A DNA stretch of 64,000 nt from Ascidia mentula (Eukaryota; Chordata; Ascidiacea; Phlebobranchia; Ascidiidae). Made by a program: the position numbers and the translations under genes. Below, piece after piece: positions 13,901 through 21,327 of this stretch. Location: contig OX387198.1 of NCBI GenBank assembly GCA_947561715.1, forward strand, positions 16,554,001 to 16,618,000, in the 5' to 3' direction. The notes beneath the pieces are model-generated. The model did not search any database. It was not told the DNA's origin and saw nothing but the letters and a program-made list of their open reading frames with translations. How positions within the stretch are numbered: position 1 is the first letter of the stretch; every line of letters starts with the position of its first letter.

Positions 13901-16888
13901 TTTTTTTACCGAGACTGCAATTCTTCGTATGACTATTGTAAATTAATATGGCAACTACTTCCAGCCCTAAACTCAATGCTTGTCTTCAAAATTTAGTTCC
14001 TGGCGCATCTCGAAGATCATTTCACCAAACTAGGAGTGCACGACGCATCAAAACATCATTAATTTACAAAACGATTTCGAAAAATTCATTAAAAAATTTA
14101 GGCAATATAAGTCACAACTACTTTCAAGCCACTAATCGTTGCAATTTGCCTTCTGAACCAGTGCAGTCTCTATCCAGCACGGGTCCTCAATCGTACAATG
14201 GTTTTTACCCAACAATTTGATGTCATTACCACACACGAAAGATCCTGCAAATGTTTGGTGAATAACTATTACATTCGTGGCTAAGGGGTGTTTGACTTTT
14301 TATGCACAATAAAAACAGACACATCATGCAAAAGTTTACCGGATTCTTCAACGATTGAATGTTCTCGGACAGATGTTCGGCACCAACACTTGTCAGTCTG
14401 CATGCTTTTAGTTCTACATCTTCAATGTTATGAATGCACTTTGCAACCAAAGCTGCCCCACTGTCACCTATTGGATTGACGGATAGGTTGAGCTTCTTCA
14501 CCTGAATAAATTGTGGTTATAAAGTAACTGTCAATAGCAATAAAGTATCTCAGCATTAATATTAGTTCTATTTACATGCTCTTATACATACCACATTTAA
14601 AGATGAAAAAATATAACAGTAATCATCAGTCAGCCATCATGATACTGGGAGTTATCACAAGACAACAAAAGTGTTTCTACTACGTGAAATACAGTGAAAA
14701 AATTAACCGAATGGCACAAATATTATGATCAGACTTCTGAATTTTTTCTCTACACTACGAAACGATTTATGTGCATTGCTTTCTGGTTGCAAAGGTGCTA
14801 CAATTCTTACAAATATACATGGTATTTAATGATAAATAAAGCACAGTGATGCAAATCTGTAACAATGAAAAAAAAATAACTACAGCTACAGTTGTCACAA
14901 CAATTTGTTTGACTTAATTGTTCATATTTTTATTATGCTTTAACAGTACAACAAAGAATATATGATTAGTAGTAGTTTACCGGATTTTCCAACTTTTCTA
15001 TGCTCTTCGAAAGATGTTCGGCACCAACACTTGTCAGGTTGCAAATACTCAGATCAACATCTTTAATGTTGCGTATGCAATTAGCTACAAAAGCTGCCCC
15101 ACTGTCTCCAATCGGGTTGCCAGACAGGTTAAGTTTCTTTAGCTAAACACATTTTTAACTGAAAAAAGTGAGCGTGACATTAACTAACAACTGTTTATGT
15201 ATTTTCATTTTGGCTTTAATTCCAAACCAAAACGCATGATTGTTTTATTTTAAACAACACTTTGCGTCGTTCGTTTGCAAAGGCGCGACAATTTAAACAA
15301 ATATATGCCCAATGTGTATTGATAAACAAAGCACAGTGATACAAGTCTACAGCAATGAAAAAAAAATTAACTACAGCTACAGTTGTTAAAACAATTTGTT
15401 TGACTGTACTTGATATAAATAAGGTTGGTAATAGTTAGTTAAGGCTTACCGGATTTCCCAACTTTTCTATGCTCTTCGAAAGATGTTCGGCACCAACACT
15501 TGTCAGGTTGCAAATACTCAGATCAACATCTTTAATGTTGCGTATGCAATTAGCTACAAAAGCTGCCCCACTGTCTCCAATCGGGTGGTTAGACAGGCGA
15601 AGTTTCTTCAGCTGAACACATTTTCAACAGAAAAAAGTGAGAGTGACATTAACTAACAACTGTTTATATATTTTCATTTTAGCTTTAATTCCAAACCAAA
15701 ATGCACGATTGTTTTATTTTAAACAACAATTTGTGTCGTTCCATGGAATATCGAGTCCTGCAACTAATCTTTCCCTTAGTTTTGGTGTTAAATATTCATT
15801 ACTATAAGCTGTGCATATTTAGAGATCATGTTACACTCGATAGTTTGAAAAAACTACAGTACATTCCATATTTCTATGGTTCCTTTGTGTGATATTGACA
15901 CCAAGTATACACTAAAAAGCTTCCTACGTTTGTTTGCTTCGTGTATTTGTACAAGTATAAGGCTGAGTTGCTGAGTAAACCTTCAGCAGCTAACGTGGAG
16001 TGGCCATACTTTGACTGGATTATTTGGACTATTACTTTATGCCTTATTATATAGCACATGGCATTCACTAAACAAAAACAATTTTGCACATTTTGCTTTG
16101 ATTAAAAACAACCTTTTTCTGTTGATGTCGTTTACAATATTTTTATAAACTGACCACAAAATAGGAATACATTTTTGGGGAACTCAAAGATACTATTTGA
16201 CTGGTGAGTGATGAAAATAATTCACAAAAAAGCAAGAAATTATAATGTGTGGTTAGTTAGTTTCTAAAGGTTTACTGGATTTTCCAACTTTTTCATGTTC
16301 TTTGAAAGATGTTCAGCACCAACATCTTTCAAAGAACATAGAAAAGTTGCCCCGTTGCCCCATAGCTGGTTGTAGTACAGGTCAAGCTTCTTCAGCTAAA
16401 TAAATACTGGTTGGAACTGGCATGATCCATGCTAACATTTTTGACAGTCTCAAAAAGACTACACCCCAAATACCTCAACTGTGCAAAGTTTGCAACGCAG
16501 TGCAAGTTCTTCGAAAGAAGTTGTTTCACGACAGACGAAAAATTAAAATCATTGCATTAGAGGTAAAAATATTGAAATGAATCAAGCATAGTTTTTGAGA
16601 ACCATTACTGAGAAGCAGTGGCAGATCTAGAAAAAAATGAGGGGGGTGTCTGAGTTTGGTCACGCCCATTTCACGTTCGGCTTAGGCTAAATGTCACAAA
16701 TGTATTATAGATCGACCTAATGCGATAGTCTATGGCCTAATTCCCATGCGACGATATCTCGCAACCACCGGACGTTTACTGTGCGTATCAAATCTTTTGT
16801 TTCGAACGGCCGCTTCGCACCCTCATTTCTTTTGTTTCGTCCCGAATGTGCCAGTTTTATCGCGTCGCCCGTTACTTGCGCAGGGGCC

Positions 16889-16928
<40 letters not shown>

Positions 16929-19900
16929 ACCGCCAACTTTTCAACTAACCCGTTGCATTGTGGAGAGTATGGGGTAGTGTTTAGGTGGCGCACCTTTAAC
17001 AGCCTTTCGACTTCCTTCATGCAGCTGGAGATGAATTGGGTCCCCTGGTCGGATAGCACCTCGCACGGAATGCCCACCCTAATTGTCTTCCCAACCCCAC
17101 ATACCGATCGCCAGACTCCATTGCCGATCTTACAAGGGTTGGTGTTCAACCTCGCGTTTTCAAGTCAGATCCCATCTTTTGCGTAACCGTTAAAACGGAA
17201 CGTGACATCTGGGGGCTCGCACTAAAATACGCCAAAAATCGCGTTTTGTTTAGGCTAAAATAGGTATCATCAGGTTATGAGGTGCACAGTGTTTTCCTCT
17301 TCGTGGCCACCGTGATGACAGAGGTTTTAGATATTCTGTCGCTTCCAGTAACAACTGCTTCTGCTGAACGGTCATTTTCTAATCTTCGCAGATTAAAGAT
17401 ATATCTGCGAAGTAGGATGGGGCAGGAACGTTTAAGTGGCCTTGCACTTATTAACATACACAAACAAATCGATATTTCTGCGGTCGTGGATAAATATATG
17501 CGAAAAAATTGGCGAAAATTAAAATGATTGTTTCAAGCCATTTTTCATGTAATTTATGTTTTCGTTGTGATCAGGGCTTCGATTTTTTTCTGCGTGTCGA
17601 ACATCTTGAGAAAACTTGTCGTGCATGTCGAATAGTAAAAATGTTGTCACCGCCTGAACGCGGCGGGTGCGACTGGTAAACAAAGAAATTGCGGAGACGA
17701 ACACTGGCCCGAAGTGTTCGCTCCTGCGTTGTGTAAAACTAACCGCAGTTTTAGATCCTTCAAAATAATATAGCACAATGCTGAGGGGGGTGTTCTGACC
17801 CCCAAACACCCCCCCTAGATCCGCCACTGCTAAGAAGTGTTGGGTTTGTCAAAGTCATTGAAAATAGGATTGCACAAAACAAACACTGACGCCTATGCCG
17901 TGTGAGAAAGGAATAATGTAGAGATGTCAAAAAGATGACAATTGCTGGTTTCTGTAAACATTCAATACTGTGGTACAGATGTTTGGCACCAACACTTATG
18001 AGGCTGCATTTATTCCGGTCCATATATTCAATGTTGTGGATGCAATTTGCAACCGAAGCTGCCCTACTATCTTTAATCGGGTTGTCGGATAGGACAAGTT
18101 TCTTCAGTGTATGTGCTGATGCAATGATTTTAACTTCAACATATTGGTTTTCTAAGGACACACTTTTCCCAACTTTTCACAAAATTAAATTACAAAAAAT
18201 AAACCAACTACAGAGGGCAAGCACGACGTCATGACAACTTCCATGTTATTTCCACGAATGTTAAGTCAATGGCGCTATAGAGCACACTAAATGGCGCATA
18301 ATGCCTACATTACGGAGGGTAAGACCAACAGAACGTTAGCCGCAATTGTATTTGCTCATTAATTAGTGATGTAAACATTTGCTTGCAAGGACACTTTAAC
18401 TTACTGGGATTTCCCTCTTTCGAATTACGAAGCACAGGTTTTCGACATCAGTTGAAAGAATCCAAGATCTTGAAAAGTCCAGATCATCTGAAAGTAAGCT
18501 GGAAATAGATGAAGTTATGTCTTCATCATTTGCTTCACGGGCCCAGCTGCAACCCCGATGTATATTTTCATGGTTATTGTTGTTCTTCTCCATATATGAT
18601 ATAATCATATTCCGGAGCAGAATATTCTTAGCTTTCCAATCTTCGTATCTACATCCGGGAACTACCAACTTTAGGTCGTTGAAAACTGACAAATCACGAA
18701 GTCCGAATGCAAACCTGGCAACAACTTCCCACCTATCCTCGATAAATAGGGAGTATTTTTCCTTGAATTCCTGTAAGGGCATGATCATCATCAAGTAAAC
18801 CGCAACGAAAAACTCTTGCCAGATCAGGTGAGAGAAATATATATGCTTTTGTCCATTTAAAATTGTTAATTTTAGGTTTCCTTTCTTGGTAACAGAAGTG
18901 TTCAAAAATGAATTGGCTGTGGAATCATCAATGCCAGCTCTCCATATATCCGTAGTGCTAAATATGATCTTTTGATCATTGAAACCATCAAAAGCCATTT
19001 TTACTAGCTTGTCCAATTCTCGTTGCTCACCTTTGAGGTGTTTAGTTTGTGAATATTGAACACAAGTGAAAGCGAGAACTTGAGTAAGTGAAACAAACTG
19101 AATATCACCATTGAAATTCATTAGGTAATGGACAGTCAAAATAAAATTTACAGGCACATAAGAGTAAGCAAACAAATTTTTGTTGTCTTCTAGCTTTTTA
19201 TGTATTGAGTCGTATTTTGAACCGCAAATCTGTTGTCCAAGCTCTTTTTGCGAGTTTGGAGTTAAGCCGAGAATTTCAACAATAAACCTTGGTCTATGTG
19301 AAGAATGGAGCTTATAGAATGGAGCTGGTCGTGATGTGAATATCTTACGAGAACAAGGAAGTAAATTTCCATTCAGCAAATGCTTGAGATAAACTTCTGG
19401 TTTATTCTTTCCTTCCAACAAAGGAAAGGGTACTTCACTTGAAAACGATTCTAAAACAGCCTCGTCCACGCCGTCGAATATCATGACAATATCAGTATCA
19501 ATTTTAAGAGACTCTAAGATGCTTTTTGCAACAGCTGGTGGGTAACGATCGTCAATTTGCAAGGTGTGAAGTAAAAACTGAAGAAAAGTCATCTCCTTGT
19601 TGAATTCGATATTTCGAATTATAATGTAGAAAAAGTAAGATATTTTCCCAAACAACTGATGGTGGGCAGATAAAGCTTGCAAAGCCCACTTTTTGGCAGA
19701 AGTTGTTTTACCAATTCCAGCTTGGCCGATAACCCCCACAATATTGCCATGCTTCTGCACGTATTCTTGTTTCGCTTTAGCAGCAGGTGCTGGAAATTTT
19801 TGGTCTGCCTCCTTTTGCGCTCTTTGCTTTGCATGAGCAAACATTTGTTCTGGGGTGATGTCACCAGACGGCCGATCATAAACCTTAGCAAAGTCCTTTC

Positions 19901-21114
19901 TACGGTGGTAATGTCCTTTAGCTAGAAACTCGTCATCAATTCGTTGCGGTTTACTGACTATGGAAAGTTTGACTGGGATTATGGGTCGTTCGGAAAAATC
20001 AGCAAGTGTCGACTCGGTGCTGGCGATTGACTCAACGCTGTTACATAAATCTGACTTGAGACGCTCACCTAAAAAGGTTTGTAAATCATGTTACCAAGCT
20101 AAACAACAACGGTTTACAAGTGCATGAATGCAGTCGGTCATGCAGTAAAATTTTTATCAACTACAAAAATGATAAACTTTAAACTGACAGTGCACTGAAT
20201 TAAAGCAACAGAGCCAGCATGACTTGGTTTATGTTTCCAAGAAATTCCAAGCTTACTTTTATCCTGTGTTTCAACACCTGCCAGGACAACCTCGGACAGT
20301 CTCGGTAACTGTTTTGGATTAGGTTGTTGATAACTTTGTAAACAGGCCGAAAATAAACAGAACAACCTAGATATCTTTTCTATCGAAACGTTATAGCCTA
20401 ACGTTTCAGGTTAGGTTTATCGAATAAATAGAAAGTGTCAAATTGCATCTGATGCAAATGGCAATACAAGTGTGAGGAAAAAGACCAATGCAGACACTCA
20501 CCAACATGTTTGTTCTGAATGCTGCTCGTGTGGCGCTTTGAGGGCAAACCACAGGAACTTCGTTTCGATGTACTGCGAGTTTGAGCTTCACCTTTGTCAT
20601 TCTTTCTCTTACCTGCAGTTCAAAGTTTGTTACGTTGACACAACTGCACACCATTGTATCCAATTCATCATGCCATTTTAATGCATATTTAATGAAACAA
20701 AACAACTTGCTGCGCGGCAGAAAATTTCATTTCAAAATAAGTGTAAGTATAAATAATTGCTTTTACGGTTGCTATGGTAGTTGACGGTGAATAACAGTTG
20801 ATTGACATTTCCTTGAACACCAACATTACTATTTTTAATCTTTGCTTCACTTGCTGCAATCTTTTGTGAAGGACCTTCAAAATTATACACAACAATGTTC
20901 AACATTTCAAACTATGTACAGCCCCAACATTAAAGACAGAATTTCAAAAAAAAATAACAAATTCAACATGTCCCAGATGCAAAACATTTTATTTACTACG
21001 AGCAAGGTGATAGCAGTAAAGCAAAACAACAACGCATTACTTACCAACAGATGTTGAAGGCTCATCATCTCTTATTTGACAAGCACTTTCTTCGCTGATC
21101 TTGTCAGCGTCCAT
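1775..21114 (-). CDS. NLR gene A: NACHT-LRR protein, about 14 exons
   Basis: This is an NLR-type (NACHT plus leucine-rich repeat) gene, a family of cytosolic ATP-binding sensors in innate immunity. The model I can build has exons 21114-21045, 20612-20502, 20277-20257 and 20068-18405 (NACHT), then LRR exons 16395-16276, 15611-15450, 15142-14981, 14501-14340, 12635-12477, 9613-9452, 5335-5174, 4149-3988, 2493-2332 and 1926-1775. Splice phases agree throughout: phase 1 between N-terminal exons, phase 0 after NACHT. The first four exons and nine of the ten LRR exons are open; the last has a frameshift. No death-fold (CARD, PYD or DEATH) domain is recognisable before NACHT. Introns are full of mobile elements, and several decayed LRR exons lie between the good ones. 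The true 3' terminal exon was not found, so the protein may end in the frameshifted exon or beyond the window. Expression is inferred, not seen. Confidence 0.75.
2332..2493 (-). CDS. Gene A LRR exon, 'R' type
   Basis: This 162-nt phase-0 exon, CAG|CTGAAG to AATCCG|GTAAGC, reads LKRLYLSRNPIGDIGAAS and then DLSYCDVTSVGAEHL. It is intact. The equivalent exon is intact in the orphan array (28318) but frameshifted in gene B (54901). Confidence 0.85.
2893..3560. repeat. Decayed hAT-like MITE hosting a second MITE
   Basis: The left end reads CAGTGTTTCTCAAACTT, a typical hAT-like terminus. The right side carries C-rich sequence (cgccccccgtacg, cgcccccaggggggg) often found near such ends, but no matching right terminus is present, so the outer element is truncated. 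An inner element occupies 3204-3441. Confidence 0.45.
3204..3441. mobile_element. Small hAT-like MITE (238 bp)
   Basis: The left terminus CAGTGATTCCCAACC and the reverse complement of the right terminus, CAGTGTTTCCCAACT, match at 13 of 15 positions. The flanking 8-mers (attcgggc and acttgcgc) match at 5 of 8, so a target-site duplication is weak. There is no coding capacity. Related single ends (caatggttcccaacc) occur in the introns at 2235, 28861 and 55140. Confidence 0.65.
3540..3970. repeat. Dispersed intronic repeat, copy 1
   Basis: This is a moderately conserved segment recurring next to 'C' type LRR exons: 8940-9420, 11940-12440, 52160-52690 and, inverted, 53760-54240. It includes blocks such as 'aatgtccaacaggga' and 'attttaatagaaa'. 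It has no convincing coding potential. The copies follow the LRR cassette, so it probably spread by exon-cassette duplication rather than only by transposition. Confidence 0.6.
3988..4149 (-). CDS. Gene A LRR exon, 'C' type, cassette copy 3
   Basis: This 162-nt phase-0 exon, CAG|CTGAAG to AATCCG|GTAAGG, reads LKKLDLSDNPIGDSGAAS and then KLSGCDLTSVGAEHL. It is intact. It starts the conserved 3' trio (C, R, M exons) that also appears in gene B (53583, 54901) and in the orphan array (27375, 28318, 29524). Confidence 0.85.
4812..4890 (-). pseudogene. Remnant tail of the LRR half-exon, cassette copy 3
   Basis: Only the tail of the half-exon seen at 10375-10518 remains here (reading LDNFQWWSPKHCF before a stop). 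The LRR part has been replaced by unrelated sequence. It marks the third copy of the cassette. Confidence 0.55.
5174..5335 (-). CDS. Gene A LRR exon, 'V' type, cassette copy 3
   Basis: This 162-nt phase-0 exon, CAG|GTGAAG to AATCCG|GTAAGC, reads VKKLNLSGNPIGDSGAAL and then DVDLSGCKLTNVGAEYL. It is intact and very close to gene B exon 51150-51311. Confidence 0.85.
5966..6392. mobile_element. Mutator-like MITE with 9-bp target duplication
   Basis: Inverted termini of about 47 bp (from GGTAGACACTTAAACC at 5966; complementary arm 6346-6392) enclose a 427-bp AT-rich interior with no gene. Perfect 9-bp direct repeats 'acgattttt' flank it (5957-5965 and 6393-6401). A 9-bp duplication with long TIRs is characteristic of Mutator-like transposons. 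It sits inside an older element whose edges near 5424 ('ggcgtatccagg') and 6500 ('ggggggtccgg') look hAT-like. Confidence 0.8.
6590..6905. repeat. Dispersed intronic repeat B, copy 1
   Basis: The block has 'gccctatgcaataatgcacc' near its start and a 'cataaacagacgtggg' segment near its end. It recurs at 8850-8960, 11690-11945 and 51947-52170 and, inverted, at 54280-54500. It has no coding potential. Copies lie within gene A and gene B introns. Confidence 0.6.
7558..7977 (-). pseudogene. Penelope-type GIY-YIG endonuclease fragment
   Basis: The 139-codon frame includes VYYIPCKDCGGAYIGETGK, the GIY-YIG signature with the CxxC insert typical of Penelope elements, followed by LKEHRRDV, ALAKHVATLGH and a conserved C-terminal part. 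In full elements this domain follows the reverse transcriptase and nicks DNA for insertion. Here nothing of the RT remains and the start is arbitrary, so this is a fragment. Confidence 0.8.
7913..7946 (+). ncRNA. Hammerhead ribozyme-like motif, GTCT family (mutated)
   Basis: CTGAAGA, then a stem II GTCT-C-GCC / GGC-AGAG with loop GGAT, then GAAACGTG. The outer stem pairs imperfectly and the cleavage position reads GTG rather than the required GTH, so it is probably inactive. A relative on the minus strand at 29816-29842 keeps perfect pairing (GTCT/AGAC) but has lost the CTGANGA core. Confidence 0.6.
7995..8516 (+). pseudogene. Second, inverted GIY-YIG fragment lacking the catalytic core
   Basis: This is the mirror copy of 7558-7977. 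An in-frame deletion removes the YIPC...GETG segment, joining GTVQPKGV directly to KEHRRDV, and a small duplication adds PEDSQ. The last part reads through the hammerhead tail region. It is not a functional nuclease. Confidence 0.75.
8850..9420. repeat. Dispersed intronic repeats, second copies
   Basis: This stretch contains second copies of the intronic repeats seen at 6590-6905 and 3540-3970, just downstream (in gene A orientation) of LRR exon 9452-9613. The open frame at 9217-9420 is part of the repeat and matches 3753-3956, so I do not call a gene. Confidence 0.55.
9452..9613 (-). CDS. Gene A LRR exon, 'C' type, cassette copy 2
   Basis: This 162-nt phase-0 exon opens CAG|TTGAAG and ends AATCTG|GTAAGG. 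It reads LKKLNLSLNPIGDSGASL and then ELDLRICDLTSVGVEHL. Frame and splice sites are intact. It is preceded in the gene by a PLE-bearing intron. Confidence 0.85.
10375..10518 (-). pseudogene. Truncated LRR half-exon with alternative tail
   Basis: It opens with an intact CAG|CTGAAG and reads LKGLNLSNSPIKDSEVSH. It then leaves the LRR and continues in frame through a tail ending LDNFQWWPLKHCF before a stop. The same tail occurs at 4812-4890 and 52750-52828. If spliced in, it would truncate the protein. More likely it is debris of a deletion that joined half an exon to intron sequence. Confidence 0.6.
11224..11299 (-). pseudogene. 5'-truncated 'V' type LRR exon, cassette copy 2
   Basis: Only the second LRR half remains (DLSGCKLTNVGAAHLSENI, ending in AATCCA|GTAAAC). 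The first half has been replaced by repeat sequence starting near 11300, so it has no acceptor and cannot be spliced in as a normal exon. Confidence 0.7.
11300..12440. repeat. Repeat cluster in a gene A intron
   Basis: It holds two direct copies of a short 'aaaagtagggacc' block (about 11298 and 11648), then further copies of the two dispersed intronic repeats (11690-12440). It truncates the LRR exon at 11224-11299. No gene is visible. Confidence 0.5.
12477..12635 (-). CDS. Gene A LRR exon, 'C' type, cassette copy 1
   Basis: This phase-0 exon, CAG|CTGAAG to AATCCG|GTAAGG, is 159 nt, one codon shorter than the family length because of a 3-nt loss in the DKCSFQNP end. It reads LKNLDLSRNPIEDSGAAS and then NLSECDLTSVGAEHL. 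It remains open and is the second member of the cassette. Confidence 0.85.
13440..13535 (-). pseudogene. Truncated LRR half-exon in gene A
   Basis: It reads LKELNLSNSPIKDSG and then runs into a stop. The acceptor is destroyed (TTCAT|CTGAAG) and the second half is missing. Related half-exons lie at 10375-10518 and 52698-52828, so the truncation predates the cassette duplication. Confidence 0.7.
14340..14501 (-). CDS. Gene A LRR exon, 'V' type, cassette copy 1
   Basis: This 162-nt phase-0 exon opens CAG|GTGAAG (Val instead of Leu) and ends AATCCG|GTAAAC. It reads VKKLNLSVNPIGDSGAAL and then DVELKACRLTSVGAEHL. It is the first member of the two-exon cassette that recurs at 11224-11299 (partial) and 5174-5335, and in gene B at 51150-51311. 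Confidence 0.85.
14981..15142 (-). CDS. Gene A LRR exon, duplicate of the preceding exon
   Basis: This 162-nt phase-0 exon opens at TTTAG|CTAAAG and closes at AATCCG|GTAAAC. It reads LKKLNLSGNPIGDSGAAF and then the same second repeat as 15450-15611. The upstream intron sequence (15143-15420) also resembles that beyond 15611, so the duplicated unit is exon plus intron. Confidence 0.85.
15450..15611 (-). CDS. Gene A LRR exon (LKKLRLSNHP type)
   Basis: This is a 162-nt phase-0 exon, CAG|CTGAAG to AATCCG|GTAAGC, coding for two ribonuclease-inhibitor-like LRR units (LKKLRLSNHPIGDSGAAF, then VDLSICNLTSVGAEHL). It and the next exon (14981-15142) are near-identical in sequence and flanks, so they are a recent tandem duplicate pair. 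Confidence 0.85.
16276..16395 (-). CDS. Gene A shortened LRR exon containing a long hairpin
   Basis: The exon is 120 nt (40 codons), phase 0 at both ends, between TTTAG| and AATCCA|GTAAAC, and fully open: LKKLDLYYNQLWGNGATF and then a normal C-terminal half ending KKLENP. The middle of the standard 54-codon exon is replaced by an inverted copy of its own second half. A 29-nt arm from 16285 and its reverse complement ending at 16349 are separated by only a few bases. Gene B carries the same structure at 50169-50287. Confidence 0.7.
16875..16934 (-). ncRNA. U6 snRNA fragment (about 60 nt)
   Basis: On the minus strand the stretch from about 16934 to 16875 reads as U6 spliceosomal RNA, including ACATATACTAAAATTGG, the invariant ACAGAGA box and AGATTAGCATGGCC, and ending CCTGCGCAAG. 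It lacks the U6 5' stem and everything after nucleotide about 71, and it has two mismatches near its 5' end. No U6 promoter elements or terminator T-run are in place, so it is a pseudogene. Its 5' side is joined directly to a Gypsy integrase fragment. Confidence 0.9.
16935..17149 (-). pseudogene. Ty3/Gypsy integrase core fragment joined to U6
   Basis: The frame contains VGIPCEVLSDQGTQFISSC and then TPYSPQCNGLVEK, the DDE-integrase stretch with the second catalytic Asp (SDQGTQF) and the region up to the glutamate. It then runs straight into U6-derived sequence and stops in it. No other part of the retroelement is nearby, so it is a chimeric or rearranged insert. Confidence 0.8.
17282..17527 (+). 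pseudogene. hAT transposase C-terminal (hATC) fragment
   Basis: It reads LSLPVTTASAERSFSNLRRL and then LSGLALINIH, the conserved hAT dimerisation region (A-S/T-A-S-E-R-x-F-S). Only the last 80 or so residues survive. No DDE catalytic part or BED finger is seen. Confidence 0.85.
17946..18107 (-). pseudogene. Decayed LRR exon of gene A
   Basis: The reading LKKLVLSDNPIKDSRAASVA is plainly an LRR exon of the local family and has the usual 162-nt length, but both splice sites are gone. The acceptor reads ATACA|CTGAAG instead of CAG|CTGAAG, and the donor reads AAACCA|GCAATT instead of AATCCG|GTAAGC. It is probably skipped as part of the intron. Confidence 0.75.
18405..20068 (-). CDS. Gene A NACHT exon
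   Basis: A single 1,664-nt exon opens after TTTTTAG| and closes at ATCCCA|GTAAGT, going from phase 1 to phase 0. It encodes about 554 residues with a NACHT P-loop ATPase: Walker A GQAGIGKTT, Walker B IVMIFDGVDEA, sensor motif FTSRPAPF, and the later F-x-H-x-x-x-QEFF-x-A-like segment HLIWQEFFVAVYLM that follows the winged-helix region in NACHT proteins. The Walker lysine and the acidic Walker B residues are all present, so ATP binding looks intact. About 75 residues precede the first internal Met (19844) and align with gene B. The open frame runs 9 nt past the donor to a stop. No frameshift was seen. Confidence 0.9.
20257..20277 (-). CDS. Gene A 21-nt microexon
   Basis: This microexon encodes (C/G)VETQDK between GGCAG| and |GTAAGC, phase 1 on both sides. 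The same 21 nt with the same splice sites occur in gene B at 48214-48234. That conservation between paralogues is the main evidence that so small an exon is real. Confidence 0.65.
20278..20501. other. Short intron of gene A
   Basis: This intron lies between exon 2 and the microexon. In gene B the same interval holds a 153-nt exon (47944-48096); nothing like it is present here, so gene A has lost it or never had it. Confidence 0.5.
20502..20612 (-). CDS. Gene A exon 2, basic linker
   Basis: The exon is 111 nt (37 codons), phase 1 on both sides, between CTGCAG| and GTTG|GTGAGT. In frame with exon 1 it reads GKRKNDKGEAQTRSTSKRSS and onward: a lysine/arginine/serine-rich linker that could hold a nuclear-localisation-like cluster. 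Gene B has a different, much longer charged exon in this place. Assignment rests on splice signals and phase only. Confidence 0.55.
21045..21114 (-). CDS. Gene A exon 1 (start codon)
   Basis: The exon is 70 nt, starts with ATG and ends in phase 1 at a strong donor (GTTG|GTAAGT). It encodes MDADKISEESACQIRDDE and then PSTSV. Gene B exon 1 (46308-46365) encodes a related peptide sharing IRDD.PSTS and the same phase, which supports both starts. The peptide is acidic, with no signal peptide, as expected for a cytosolic sensor. Confidence 0.7.
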
Positions 21115-21327
21115 GCGAGTTATTGTTGGTCTACATGATGAGGATTTATCAAGTCATTCAACACCGGAAGATACATTGACCACATAACGGGGGCATCGAC
21201 GCAAACCAGATTATGACGTCACAATCGTTTTTAACAATGGACAAGGTTGTGCGTGCGTCAAATGTGCGTGAAGTGAGCTGTAGTCTGAAACGCGTCAACT
21301 GGACCGTGAATGTTTTGAAGAATATAA

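Larger units (their letters stand above)
16616..17829. mobile_element. hAT transposon remnant (1.2 kb) with target duplication
   Basis: Termini CAGTGGCAGATCTAG and, inverted, CAGTGGCGGATCTAG are hAT-type. The flanking 8-mers ctgagaag (16608-16615) and ctaagaag (17830-17837) match at 7 of 8, fitting the hAT 8-bp duplication. It keeps only the C-terminal transposase domain and carries a foreign Gypsy/U6 insert. It lies in the intron after the gene A NACHT exon. Confidence 0.85.
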
